Of a stretch of 37,683 bases of DNA, positions 1 through 13,198 are shown piece after piece. A model generated the notes under the pieces. The model saw only the letters and a program-made list of their open reading frames with translations. It ran no database searches and was not told the DNA's origin. Position numbers and translations under genes: made by a program. Origin of the DNA: Mycoplasmoidaceae bacterium. Its GTDB lineage: Bacteria; Bacillota_I; Bacilli_A; Mycoplasmatales; Mycoplasmoidaceae. Numbering within the stretch: the first letter of the stretch is position 1; each line of letters begins with the position of its first letter. Location of the stretch: positions 1 through 37,683 of the forward strand of contig JAKSVP010000006.1 of NCBI GenBank assembly GCA_024427265.1. Direction: 5' to 3'.

Positions 1-2022
<2,022 letters not shown>

Positions 2023-2025
2023 AAC

Positions 2026-3579
2026 CTATTTTAATTCCTTGATGTCTCCATAGTTTTCTGCTTTATAGTTTGGTATAGCAGAAATGTATTCCAACATAAA
2101 GTCTTTGAATTCCTTATTGAATTTTTCAATAAGCTTTTCATCAAACTTACCAGCTTTTTCAAGTTCTGATAATAGTTTTGATTTATTAAAGTGTAATAAG
2201 ATGTCTTTCTTGAATGTTGTAATCTTATCAAGCGGAATTCATTTAATGTAATGATGCTTGATTGCAAACAATAAGACAGCTTCTTGCAATTGTGAATATG
2301 GTGAGTTTTCTGGTTGTTTAATCATTTCCATGATTCTCTTACCATGTTCAATAATATCTTTTGTTTCTTTATCTAGGTCAGATCCAAATTGGCTAAAAGC
2401 AGATAGTTCAGCAAATTGAGCAAGTTCTAGTTTTAAACTACTTGCTGTTTGTTTTACATATCCTCTTTGAGCAGCAGACCCAACCCGACTTACTGATAGA
2501 CCTGGGTCAATAGCTGGACGTTGTCCAGAGTTGAACATACTTGTCATCATAAACAATTGTCCGTCAGTAATAGAAATGACGTTTGTTGGAATATAAGCAG
2601 AAATATCTCCTGCTTGTGTTTCAATAATTGGTAAGGCTGTAATTGAACCATTACCATTTTCTTTATTCATTCTTCCAGCACGTTCAAGTAAACGTGAGTG
2701 AAGATAGAAGACGTCACCAGGATAAGCTTCACGGCCTGGTGGTCTTCTTAATAGTAAGGAAATTGTACGATAACTTACTGCATGTTTTGATAAGTCATCA
2801 TAAACAATAAGGACATCTTGTCCTTTTGATAATCAATATTCAGCAATTGTGATTCCTGTATAAGGTGCTAAATATATCAAAGCAGGTAATTCACTTGCAG
2901 TGGAAGAAACAATTGTTGTATATTCCATTGCTCCTGCTTTTTCTAAAACTTCATGAATGTGTACAACTGATGAACGCTTTTGTCCAATTGCGACATAAAC
3001 ACATTTAACATTCTTACCCTTTTGGTTAAGAATAGTGTCAATGGCAATTGTTGTTTTACCAGTTTGTCTATCTCCAATAATCAATTCTCTTTGACCTTTA
3101 CCAATTGGAAACATTGAGTCGATTGACAAAATACCAGTTTCAAGTGGAGCATCAACAGATTGTCTAGTAATAACACCTGGAGCAATCTTTTCAATTGGCA
3201 TTGCACCATCTTGTGAAAGTGGTTTACCACCATCTATTGGTTGACCAATAGCATCAACAACACGACTAATTAATTGGTCTCCTACAGGAACAGAAACAAC
3301 TAAACCTGTACGTTTAACAGTTGAGTTTTCTGCAATGTTATCATACTTACCTAGCAAAACAATACCTAATGTTTCTGCTTCTAGGTTTAGAATCATTCCT
3401 TTTGTTCCGTTTTCAAAAATTACTAATTCATTAAGCATGGCTTTTTCTAAGCCTGAAACTAGAGCAATACCATCTCCGATGGAAATTACTCTACCAATTT
3501 CATCTTTCTTAATGTTGTTAGCGTATTTATCTATTTTTGCTTTTATTAAGGCAGCAAATTGATCTGTTTTAGTTGCCAT
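2026..3579 (-). CDS. atpA: ATP synthase F1 subunit alpha
   Basis: Non-catalytic nucleotide-binding subunit of the F1 hexamer. The 517-residue frame shows the alpha-type P-loop GDRQTGKT (about residues 169-176), the [18 protein letters not shown] region, the [20 protein letters not shown] segment, and [10 protein letters not shown] with the conserved arginine finger (SRVGS). The length is normal for the family (about 500-520). TGA codons encode Trp after ITIAEY and after KHHYIK near the C terminus. A good ribosome site (AAAGGATAATT) precedes the ATG, and the atpH stop is only 2 nt upstream. An overlapping frame at the 3' end (2031-2267) is a shadow. Confidence 0.98.
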
Positions 3580-3581
3580 AA

Positions 3582-4130
3582 TTATCCTTTCTTAGATAGT
3601 AGTTGTTGTTTTAAACTATCTAATTTTGCTTTGAATGTGTTGCTATATGTTTTGTTGTTCACTTGAATTCTTAAACCACCAATTAGGTCTGGTTTAATAT
3701 GTCATTCGACATCAATTCTTCTTTTTAGTTTCTTTTCAAAGAAATCTTTGATTTTATCCATTTGAGGTTCACTTAACTCATTAGCCGAAGTGATTTTGAC
3801 TCTGGTAATGTTGAAGATATCATGATACATTTCACGACAGATTAAAGCAATAGCATGATATCTGTGATAAATGTTATTATCAATGATTGTTCACACTCAG
3901 TAGATTACTGTTGGTTCAAAACCATAACCAGTTAATACTGTTTTTGCTAATTCTTTACGTTCATTTTTATCAATTGATCTAGCTGCTAAGATATTATAAA
4001 AATCAGGATTAGTTACATTCATTGCATCTAATGCCGCAATTTGTTGATAATATTTTTCGATTAGTTCTTTGTCTTTAGTAATGCTAAAGATAGCATTAGC
4101 ATAAGATAGAACACGATTAACAGTTTGCAT
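3582..4130 (-). CDS. atpH: ATP synthase F1 subunit delta
   Basis: Delta subunit (OSCP homologue), the part of the peripheral stalk that joins the b subunit to the top of F1. The 182-residue frame begins [20 protein letters not shown], the usual N-terminal helical bundle with the Y-A-x-A motif, and ends with the family C-terminal feature [20 protein letters not shown] followed by a short basic helix. Three TGA codons code for Trp, two close together around residue 78. The ATG overlaps the atpF stop by one base (TAATG), a typical coupled start. Length and position between atpF and atpA agree with delta. Confidence 0.96.
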
Positions 4131-4750
4131 TATTTAGTTTTTTCTAAATCTTTTTCAATTGATTCTAGTAAATCATCAATGTATTTGTCTTTGTCTTGCT
4201 TATCAACTTCTTTGTTAAGAACTGATTGAGCAACATCAAAGGCAATGTTGATGATGTTGTCTTGAGCATTTGCTCTTGCATCACGTTTTTCTTTCTCTAC
4301 ATCTTCTTTTGCATCTTTCACAATCTTATTAGCTGTTTGCTTTGCTTCTAGTCTAGCTTTTTCAATAATGCCAAAAGCTTCAGCTTTAGCTTGTGTTGTG
4401 ATTGACATTGCTTGACTTAAGGCAGTAACTTTTAATTGGTTAGCTTCATTAAGTTCCATAGTTGCTGTTTCTTTTGCTTTTTGAGCATCAGCAATTTCTT
4501 TAGCAATATAGTCATGACGTTTTTGTAATGAGTTCTTAGTTGGTTTTCAAACCAATCAAGTCATCAATACTACTAACACCACGGCAGCAATCATGTGAGT
4601 TAAGAAAACTCAAAAGTTTGGAAGTAGATTGTCAACAACATCAATTGTTGGTTCACAAGAACTTAAAGATAATAAAACCGGTAAAACACTTATCGAAGAG
4701 ATAAGTGCAGCGATTAATGATCCTTTTGTTTTTGATTTATTTACTCCCAT
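4130..4750 (-). CDS. atpF: ATP synthase Fo subunit b, lipoprotein form
   Basis: Peripheral stalk subunit that links Fo and F1. The 206-residue frame has an N-terminal lipoprotein signal: a basic start (MGVNKSKTKGS), a hydrophobic run and a lipobox ending LSLSSC with Cys32. A second hydrophobic helix follows (about residues 45-68, ending LVWKPTKNSL), then a long charged, Ala/Lys/Glu-rich helix to the C terminus, as in b subunits. The b subunit of Mycoplasma pneumoniae is known to be a lipoprotein, so this looks like a lineage trait and not an error. Compared with ordinary b (about 160 residues) the extra N-terminal segment explains the length. The stop overlaps the atpH start. Confidence 0.95.
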
Positions 4751-4759
4751 TGTTATCTC

Positions 4760-5029
<270 letters not shown>

Positions 5030-5049
5030 TGTCTTTTTATTTATATATT

Positions 5050-5823
5050 TTACTTAGTATATAAATTTGCTTTAGGTTGGACAATGTTAACCTGTGGTTC
5101 AGGTGCATCATCTCCTTTGGCCATGTTTCAATAAACCATGGTTAGCATTGTAAATACTAGAGCTTGGATTAAACCTGATAGCAGATCGAAGTAGGCCCGG
5201 ATTGGTGCTCCAGTTAATCCACCAAGAAGGTTGATAGTTCCTAACACTGGAACGTTTTGTCATAGTCAGTTTGTGAAGAAGAATCACAAAGTGATGATGA
5301 TAGAACCAGCAGTAATGTTTCCTCATAAACGGAATGACATTGAAATCAATGGTGCAATGTTACTCATTACTTCAAGAGGGTTAATGAAAACTGGAATTTG
5401 TTTACCCTTCTTAGTTGTAATCTTGAAGCAGAAGTTTTTAAGGTAAGAAAGTTTTTGAAATTTAAAACCAACAACTCATACACCAATGTACATGATTAAA
5501 GCCATTGACAAAGTTACGGTGTATGATCCAGTTGGGTTTTCAAGACCAAAGACTCCAATTACATTGGAAACTAGAACATAAGTGAAGATGAAGACAAATA
5601 ATGGTGTCATCTTATCAAACTTAGGTCCAAGAATTTCATGAACCATGTTTCTGAAATATGACACATAGATTTCTACAGCAAGTAAATAACCACTAGGAGC
5701 CTCATTAGCTTTTAGTGATTTAGATTTCTTGTAGTAAATAATGCAACAGATCGCAATAATTACTGCCACCACAAAGATGGAAAAAATTTGCGGTCTTATG
5801 CTTAAGGGTTGTCATTCACTCAT
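5050..5823 (-). CDS. atpB: ATP synthase Fo subunit a
   Basis: Membrane stator subunit that forms the two proton half-channels against the c-ring. The 257-residue frame (MSEWQPLSIRPQIFSIF) is strongly hydrophobic with about five to six membrane segments. It contains NPLEVMSNIAPLISMSFRLW followed by GN, where the Arg of SFRLWGN is the essential channel arginine, and a C-terminal GLIQALVFTMLTMVYW segment matching the family. Eight TGA codons are read as Trp, so the frame is hidden under the standard code. The start is one base after the stop of the AtpI-like gene; no clear Shine-Dalgarno, so coupling is likely. Confidence 0.96.
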
Positions 5824-5824
5824 A

Positions 5825-6274
5825 TTAAGATTTTACCCTATTTTTAGCTTTTTTGCTAACATAGTTAGCAAAAATAATCTTAATAATAATAACAGTTAGC
5901 GGTGCAATAAGCGTGGTTGCTAACATTACTCACTTGTTAAAAAATTGGTCAAAAACCAGCCCAATAAATGGAATACCAATTATGGCTGCATACTTCAAAA
6001 CATAAGCAATAACATATCACACAATTATGCCTTTAGAGGCCTTAGCATCTAGTAGTCTTGGAATAGGTAAAAAACAGCTAGCAAATACAAACAATAATCC
6101 AGGACCTAAACATAGTAAAAAACCATACAAATATGTTGGATCATTTACTATGGCAAACACAATACCAAAAGCAATCAAACCTAAAGCCATTATTAAACAA
6201 TAAATAACCAAAGTAACTTTGGTTATTTTTGTGTAATTATCTTCAGGTTTTGATAGATTACTTTTCTTCTTCAT
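5825..6274 (-). CDS. AtpI-like membrane protein at the head of the ATP synthase genes
   Basis: A 149-residue membrane protein with about four hydrophobic helices (KVTLVIYCLIMALGLIAFGI; YLYGFLLCLGPGLLFVFASC; YVIAYVLKYAAIIGIPFIGL; MLATTLIAPLTVIIIKIIF) and a basic C-terminal tail. It sits directly before atpB, where other bacteria have atpI and where M. genitalium has the uncharacterised MG406. AtpI is thought to help assemble the c-ring. I see no sequence motif that proves homology; the call rests on position, size and topology. Its start overlaps the end of the upstream lipoprotein gene by 17 nt, with a GAAGAAGAAAAG purine run nearby. Confidence 0.6.
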
Positions 6275-7184
6275 GTTCTGTGAAATATTTGTTTATAGCA
6301 CCAAATAAAGTTTTTGTATCTTCATCTTTATCGTCAGGTGTTGCACCTTCTTTGATAACAATTGGAATACCAGCAATTTCTTGTAATCTTCCATCTTTAT
6401 AAATTAACATGTAACCATCAGTGTTATTAGCATCAGTGTTAAAAGTTTTTGTTCTTTTTTCTGTTGTAGGGAACATAGCTTTTCCTCTTTCACAGAAAGC
6501 ACGATAAGTTTTAGCTTGGTCATCAATTCTGATGTAATCATCAGAAGTTAATTCTTCATCTTTATCAAATTCATAACCATGTTCTTTGTTGTATCTTCTA
6601 CTTGGAACAAGTTTGTCTCCTCACTTGTCAAATGGACCAATTGCAGTAGTTAGACCACCTGATTCACCAGTTTCAGTTACAAAGATTTCATGACCAGTTT
6701 TGTCTTTTACTTTAAAGTCAAAATTGTCAATGAATGTAACAAAACCAAATTCACGATCAATTCTGTCACGTAGAACTCATGCTTGTTGAATATCATTTGC
6801 TCAATAAGATGAACCAAACAAAGTAGTGAATCATTGTTCAACGGTTTGATCCATGTTTGATTCACCGCCAAAGAATTGCATAGTTGATGATGGTTTACCA
6901 GCATTCAAATATCCATTACTTCCTACAAATAAAACATAGTTTCCTTTGTAGAATCTCTTATCACCTAAAAGAATTGAATCATTAGAAAAATGGCCATTTT
7001 CCATTTTTGTTAAGTTCAATTCTTTTCCTTCGTCTAGTAAATCTTTAAAACTGTTAAAAGAAATGTAGGTAGTTGTTACAGCCTTAGTATCTGAACAACT
7101 AGTTGCTAAAACTACTAGAGGAGCAACAGCACCAACTGTAGCTAAACTTAAACTTAGTTTTTTAATAAAAGATGTCTTTTTCAT
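6258..7184 (-). CDS. Lipoprotein, first gene of the ATP synthase operon
   Basis: A 308-residue predicted lipoprotein. The N terminus (MKKTSFIKKLSLSLATVGAV) is a typical signal with a lipobox ending LATSC, Cys30. The mature part is hydrophilic, with no family that I recognise; segments such as WVLRDRIDREFGFVTFIDNF and the C-terminal acidic KEGATPDDKDEDTKTLFGAI give no functional clue. It would be anchored on the outer face of the membrane. The 17-nt overlap with the AtpI-like gene and the absence of a terminator put it in the atp transcription unit. A TATAAT box on this strand lies 20-25 nt upstream of the ATG. Four TGA codons are Trp. Function unknown. Confidence 0.85.
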
Positions 7185-7204
7185 AATAAATATAATCTTT
7201 GTTT

Positions 7205-7210
7205 ATTATA
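7205..7210 (-). promoter_or_regulatory. Probable -10 box for the ATP synthase operon
   Basis: TATAAT on the minus strand, 20 nt before the ATG of the lead lipoprotein gene. It lies in the 47-bp gap shared with the divergent miaB gene. No convincing -35 is seen. Confidence 0.5.
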
Positions 7211-7231
7211 GTATAAAATAATAATATTGTT

Positions 7232-8674
7232 ATGGAAAAAGTTATTAAGTTAGAAAACCTTTACCCCTCTCTAGCAAAAGCAAGAACTCGCAATGCTGGA
7301 AAGATCCAATATCTTAATAACCTTTTTGCTTTAACTTCTAATCAAAAAAAGTTAGGAAAAGATAAAACTTTCTTTGTTAGAACCTACGGTTGTCAAGCTA
7401 ACGAAAGAGATAGTGAAATCATTAAAGCTATCTTATTAGCTATGGGATTTAAACAAACACTAGATTGAAAAAAAGCTAGTTTAGTTATTTTAAATACTTG
7501 TGCAATTAGACAAAATGCAGAAGATAAAGCTTTTGGTATGTTAGGACAACTAAAAGCTTTAAAAAAGAAAAGAAAAGACTTAGTCTTTGGTTTATGTGGT
7601 TGTATGCCACAACAAGAAAAAACAATTAAAGAAGTTAACCAATTTTTTAAAGATGTTAACTTTGTGTTAGGTACACATAACATTTATGAATTACCTGCCA
7701 TTCTAGAAAATGTTTATGTTTATAAGAAACCAATAGTAAGAGTTTGAAGCAAGGAAGGAGATATTATTGAAAACCTTCCTGACTATCGTGAAAGCAAACA
7801 CAAAGCATTAGTTAACATCATGTATGGTTGTGATCATTTCTGTTCATATTGTATAGTTCCCTATACAAGAGGAACAATAAGATCAAGAGATAGACTTGAC
7901 ATTATTAAAGAAGTTTTAGAACTTAAAAAACAAGGTTATAAAGACATTACCATGTTAGGACAAAACGTTAATTCTTATGGAATTGATTTAAACAAGAATT
8001 ATCGTTTTGTAAACTTACTTGAAGATGTAGCAAAAACTGGAATAAAAAGAATCAGATTTGCTACAAGCAATCCATGAAATTTTGATCCTGAAATAATTGA
8101 TGTGATGGCTAAATATGATAACCTTATGGCATATGTTCATTTACCAATTCAATCAGGTTCAGAAGCAATCTTAAAAAAGATGAATCGTGGTATGAAAATT
8201 AGCACTTATTTATCTTTGATAAAGAAGATTAGAAAACAAATAAAAAACTGCACAATTTCGACTGATATTATTGTTGGTTTTCCAAATGAAACTGATAAAG
8301 ATTTTAAGCAAACAATTAAGCTTTATAAAAAGGTTAAATTCGATAATGCTTATACATTCATTTACTCGCCTAGAATCGGCACTCCTGGCGCATCTATTGT
8401 AGATAAAATTGATTTAAAAACTAAACAAAAACGTTTAACAAAATTAAATGAATTAGTTCGTAAATATTCTAAGTGAAACAATAATAAATATATTGGTAAA
8501 ATTGTGGATGTTTTAGTTGATGGAAAAAGTAAGACAGATCCATCAATGTTAACAGGTTATTCACACAACTGAAAAGTAGTTAATTTTAAAGGTGAAGCTA
8601 AACCTGGTGACTTTGTCAAAGTTAAAGTTACTAGCTCAAGTTTGTTTAGCTTAAATGGTAAACAAGTTAAATAA
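7232..8674 (+). CDS. miaB: tRNA-2-methylthio-N6-dimethylallyladenosine synthase MiaB
   Basis: Radical-SAM methylthiotransferase that adds the 2-methylthio group to i6A37 of tRNAs. The 480-residue frame has three parts: an N-terminal UPF0004 domain with cluster-binding cysteines ([12 protein letters not shown], Cys54; [20 protein letters not shown]), a radical-SAM core with [18 protein letters not shown] (Cys200, 204, 207) and [17 protein letters not shown] plus [12 protein letters not shown], and a C-terminal TRAM domain ([14 protein letters not shown] to the end). TYGCQxN and CAIRxxAE mark MiaB and not MtaB or RimO. Five TGA codons are Trp. The start has no Shine-Dalgarno. A bidirectional terminator follows at once. 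Confidence 0.95.
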
Positions 8675-8677
8675 AAA

Positions 8678-8706
8678 AGATTGGTTTGACCCAATCTCTT
8701 TTTTTA
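8678..8706. terminator. Bidirectional terminator, miaB / membrane protein
   Basis: 7-bp stem AGATTGG / CCAATCT with a 6-nt loop, A-run on the left and T-run on the right. It lies between two convergent genes and can serve both. Confidence 0.85.
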
Positions 8707-8718
8707 TTTCTTCACTTA

Positions 8719-9180
8719 TTAAGCAAGTGCGTTTTTAATCTTAGATCCTAAGATAGCACCAGTTATATATCCTGCCATAGTAATTACTGGTAGGAATAGA
8801 ACTACTCAGTTAACTCATTCTTCATCTTGTAGTGATGGAATGTAGCTAACTACTAGAATAAAGAATCCTGTTGCAAATACTAAGCATAGAGCAATTAGTA
8901 ATCCAATTCTAATTCCTAATGTACTAGCTTGGCCTCTAACTGTTCCTGCAGCAAAGAACATAATAATTGTTAATACAACAAAGATTATTGCTGCTACTAG
9001 TGAGATAATGCTAAGAACATTAACTCCTGTTAAGTATCATTCTTGTGATCCACCCATAGCAAGGTTAATACCTGCCATGATTAGAACTGCTAGTGGAACA
9101 AGAATGATGATAATACAAGCTCATCTATATCATTTAGCTAATGTATAGTATGTGCCTTTTCTTCCTGTTTGTTCAGACAT
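8719..9180 (-). CDS. Small four-helix membrane protein, unknown
   Basis: A 153-residue frame (MSEQTGRKGTYYTLAKWYRW) that only appears when TGA is read as Trp. It has four hydrophobic helices: about residues 20-38 (ACIIIILVPLAVLIMAGINL), 52-72, 84-105 and 118-138. Only short polar loops join them, and the C terminus is basic (GSKIKNALA). I recognise no family. A good ribosome site (GAGAGGAAAG) precedes the ATG, and a TATAAT box lies 25-30 nt upstream on this strand. It is a single-gene unit between the miaB terminator and the large surface-protein gene. Confidence 0.85.
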
Positions 9181-9205
9181 TTTTTCTTTCCTCTCTTATT
9201 CTAAT

Positions 9206-9211
9206 ATTATA
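9206..9211 (-). promoter_or_regulatory. -10 box for the small membrane protein
   Basis: TATAAT on the minus strand (context TTCTTATAATATTAG), 25 nt before the ATG at 9180. The -35 is weak. Confidence 0.5.
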
Positions 9212-9291
9212 AGAAAAAGCACAGGAAAATAGGAGTTTTCGTGATCTTTATATAGAATATATAAAAATAATATAATTTTCTATATATTTTA

Positions 9292-9320
9292 TATAATAAT
9301 CACATGTAAAAATAAGGTGG
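9292..9320 (+). promoter_or_regulatory. -10 box and ribosome site of the large surface protein
   Basis: TATAAT at 9292-9297 and AAGGTGG at 9314-9320, 5 nt before the ATG at 9326. The ribosome site decides the start: the in-frame GTG at 9317 lies inside it and cannot be the initiator. Confidence 0.6.
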
Positions 9321-9325
9321 ATTTT

Positions 9326-12300
9326 ATGAAAAATAAAGAAACAACCAAAAATCAAATAAAAATTAAAAGATATAAGAAAACAAATGTTATTCTTCCATTA
9401 ATTGGTGGAGTAGCACTTGTTGGTGGTGCTGCAGCAGGTATTGCTATTGGTGTAAGTAACTTACCAATCGTAGCTGCTGAAGAAAGCACTGTATATGTAT
9501 CTCCAACAACTAATGAAGCAACTTTAATCTTCGATATGAAAGAAGAAGTTAAAGATAACACAGTAGACTTGTCAATTTTGTCTACTGAACCACAAAATTC
9601 AATTAATGGTGATGCTGAAGTCGTTTTCGTTAATGGTGGGCAAACAACAACAGCAACAGTTGTTGGTGGTAAAGTAAAAGCTAAAGTAACATTAGCTTTC
9701 TACCCAACTGTTAAAAATACTTATAAATATACTTTCAACATTGGAATGTGATATACTAACGGACAAGGCAAACATGTAGAACGTGAGGTTAAGAACCTAA
9801 CATTGGTTTATACATGTGCTAACTTTATTGATAACACTGAAGCTGCAAAAACAGACGGAGAACATTTACCTGTTGGTATTTGAAAACAAGATGATGTTAC
9901 TGGTAATTGAAATGCAGAACTTGTTTATAAAGGCTTCTCATTTGTTGGTTTTGAAAGAATGCCTAACATCGAATTAACTGGTGGTTTCTTAGGGCTTTCT
10001 ACAAATAAACCATTTGCTGAAATTATCAATTTCAACAACTCTCTTGAAGCTGGAAAACCTGGTTCATTTGATGTTAGAATTTCTTATTCTTTAACAAATG
10101 AAGAATTTGAATCTAAATCTCAAGAAGAACTTATGGGTGTTTCTGGAGATATTATTTTTAAAGATTATTTAACTGATGAAGTTATTGAAGTTAAAGTTTC
10201 ACAAGCAGGTGGTATTACATACTTTGGACAATTTGGAGCTGCTCCAGCTAGCTTCAAAGCTTATGTTTACGACCAAAAAGAAAGTGGAACAGTAATCGAC
10301 ACCTTAGCTAAAGGTCAAACTGCTTATGCTAGAGCAACTGAATTTGAACCAAGTTGAGCAACACCTACTGTTACTTGAACATCAAGTAATCCTGAGATTG
10401 CTACAATTGATAAAGCTTCTGGCGAAATTTATGCTATTTGTAATGAATTTGGCGAAGTTATGTTCACTGCAACATCAACTATTGACCAAACCATTAGTGC
10501 TTTAGTTACTATAGAAGTTACTGATATAGCACCTACATCAGTAGAAATCGGTGAAGGTTGACAAGACCTTGCTTTAACTAGCGAAACTTCAATAAAAGCT
10601 ATTATTAATACTGAAGGCGAATCAGGATACAATGACAAGGTTATGGCAGTTTCAAGCAATAACGAAATTGCTACTGCAAGTATTTTGCCTGATCGTGATG
10701 CTGAAGGACATCAAATAGTACAAATTACGCCTAAGAAAGCTGGCGTTGTTACTATAACAGTAAAATCAATTGTTGATGAAACTGTTGGTGACACTAAAAC
10801 ACTTAACATTATTGAACAACCAAGCATTCAAATTGTTTCTAAGGACAATGTATCTGCATTGGCTGATGGGCAACACCTAGATCTAACTGCTGTTATCGAC
10901 AATCCTAAATTTATTGATTTAGATAAGAGCGGTTTTGAATGATCAATTAAAGAAACTAGTACAGGAACAGGAGATATTACTGTTGATCCTAATGATTCAA
11001 CTAAAGCTAATGTTGAAGTAGATGGTGAAGATGACGATATTGTAATAGTTCATGTTCAATCTAAAACTTATTCAGATATTTCTGATGACTTTACAATCAA
11101 CATTAAAGAAATTGAAGATGTTATAGTTGATGTACCTTCCACAATAATTCCAATAGGTGGAACTACTTATATATCTGCTAAACTTTTACCTGAAGATATT
11201 AAACAAGAATGTGGTTTTGCGTGAAGTTCACCAGCGCATTTTGAATACACAAAGACTGATAACACATTATTTATTAAAGGGACAAGTGTGGGTACTGGTT
11301 GAATTGAAGTGTTATGTGATGGTTTCCAAAAAAGAATTAATTATGAAGTTACACCACTACCTACTGATGTTGAAATTACTGTTCCTAGAACAGATGTTTT
11401 TGCCGGAGATTCAATTCAAGCTACAGCTAAATTTACTTCTGAAAGCGGTGTTCCATGTCAAGACGTTGAATGATCAACAAGCAATTCAGACCTTGCAACT
11501 GTAGCTATTGATGGTACAGTTTCAATTAAGAGTACTGCTACAACAAGTGAACCAAAAACTGTAGATATCATTGCAACTTCAAAAGTTGCACCAAGTGTTA
11601 AAGCTTCTAAAACTTTAACTATTCACCCTATAGCAACTAAGGTAGAAATATCTGCACCTCAAACAACAGTTAAAGCAACTGAAACATTGCAAGCAACTGC
11701 TACTGTTACTCCAAGTACTGCTTTAAATCAAATCACTTGATCTTCAAGCGATAATACTAGAGCAACAGTTGATGAAAACGGTTTAATTACTGGTGTTGCT
11801 GCAGGTAATGTTAATATTATTGCAACAAACATTGATGGTAAATCAGCAACTTTAGCTATAACAGTTGGTGCTGCTCCTGTTCATCCTACAAAAGTAACAA
11901 TTACTCCAGCTAAGTTAACAGCTAACCCTGGAGAAACAGTTGCTACTGAAGTAACAACTGAACCTACTACTGTCACATATCCTGAAGTTACATATCATTC
12001 ATCTGATAACACTGTTGCAAGTTTTGATGCAAATGGTAACCTTCATGCTTTGAAGGAATCAACTAATCCAGTACAAATTTGAGCAACAGTTGATGGTGTT
12101 GATTCTGCAAAAGTATCCTTTACAGTTCATACTGTAAGAGCTAAATCTGTAACTATTACTGAAGGTTCAACTTTATCAATTGGAATTGGTAAAACAGAAA
12201 CTTTACATGCTACTGTTACGAAAGTAGAGACTGAAACAGGTGAAGTTGATCAAACTGTAACATGATCTTCAAATTCACCTAATGTAATGGTTGACAAAAC

Positions 12301-13162
12301 AACTGGTCAAATTGCTGCTTTAGCTCCAACAGGTGCAAATCCAGCTACAATTACAGCAACTAGTGTTGCTCCAACTAATACTGGTGGTCATGCAACTGCT
12401 ACAATTGCAGTTAGTGTAATTCCAGCACCTACAGTTACATTAACATATGAGCCAGAAGAACTTGAAATTCCTACATCACAATTTGTAGAAGCTTCACCAA
12501 CAGTCTCTACATCAGGCTTTACTTCTACTGTGACAAAAACTTACTCAACACAAACAACTCTTCCTTCTGGAGTTAGTCTAAACCCTACTACTGGTGTATT
12601 GTCTGTTGCTTCGTCAACAGTACTAACTGGTGTACTATTAGTAGACATAAAAGTTACATGTACTGATGAAGATGGTCATACAGCATCTGATAACTTTACA
12701 GTAACAGTTAAAAACCCTGAATCAGCAAAAGATGAATTTTATGTAAACAATTATGTATTACACGAAGAAACTGGTGTTGCAGAACTTTCAAGTGGATCAA
12801 TAACTCACAATGTTGGTGGAACATTTAATGCTGAAGCATTAGTTGAATACCAATTAATTGACTGAACTAAATTTGAAGCTGCTCCTGCATCTATGACTAT
12901 TCAATTGTTAGGACAAGATGCTACTTATGTTGAAGCCGAAACTCACATTTACATATGGACTGAATCTGGAACTTCAGCTCATTGAGAAGAACTTACATAT
13001 AATACTGACTACACTATTGATGATTCCAACAACATTATGTTTACTACATCACGTATAGCATCCATTTACGAAGATAATGGTGGGCTAATAAAAGTTGATT
13101 GTCAATACACACTTCAACAAGGTCCTATAAAAGTTGTAGCTGGCGTTTACCCAGCTGCATAA
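9326..13162 (+). CDS. Large surface protein with bacterial Ig-like (Big_2-type) repeats
   Basis: A 1278-residue protein. Residues 1-17 are basic, followed by a Gly/Ala-rich hydrophobic helix (about 20-45, VILPLIGGVALVGGAAAGIA), then an all-beta extracellular part. There is no lipobox Cys, so the helix is a signal anchor or a signal peptide with possible cleavage near IVAAEES. Repeats of the bacterial Ig-like group 2 type recur from about residue 345 to 1030; the clearest run WSSSDNTRATVDENGLITGV then AAGNVNIIAT (about 805-835), with W(S/T)SSN cores also near 350, 715 and 980. Residues about 1035-1130 resemble a He_PIG-type putative Ig domain (LPSGVSLNPTTGVLSVAS). About 15 TGA Trp codons occur; TGG is also used. 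Likely an adhesin or stalk; ligand unknown. Confidence 0.88.
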
Positions 13163-13173
13163 AATCAGTAAAT

Positions 13174-13198
13174 AAAAAGAGGCAAATGCCTCTTTTTT
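13174..13198. terminator. Bidirectional terminator, surface protein / trmB
   Basis: Stem AAAAAGAGGCA / TGCCTCTTTTT with a tiny loop, T-runs on both strands. The trmB stop codon on the minus strand overlaps it at 13197-13199. Confidence 0.88.

Noticed and set aside
2031..2267. A 78-codon minus-strand frame with an ATG
   Set aside because: It is a shadow of the atpA 3' end; the atpA frame continues through TGA (Trp) to 2026 with family sequence.
9317..9325. GTG start giving three more residues to the large surface protein
   Set aside because: The GTG lies inside the ribosome site AAGGTGG, which is well spaced for the ATG at 9326.
11157..11504. A 115-codon plus-strand frame inside the surface-protein gene
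   Set aside because: Different frame from the surface protein, which reads without interruption through this stretch when TGA is Trp; low-complexity Leu-rich product.
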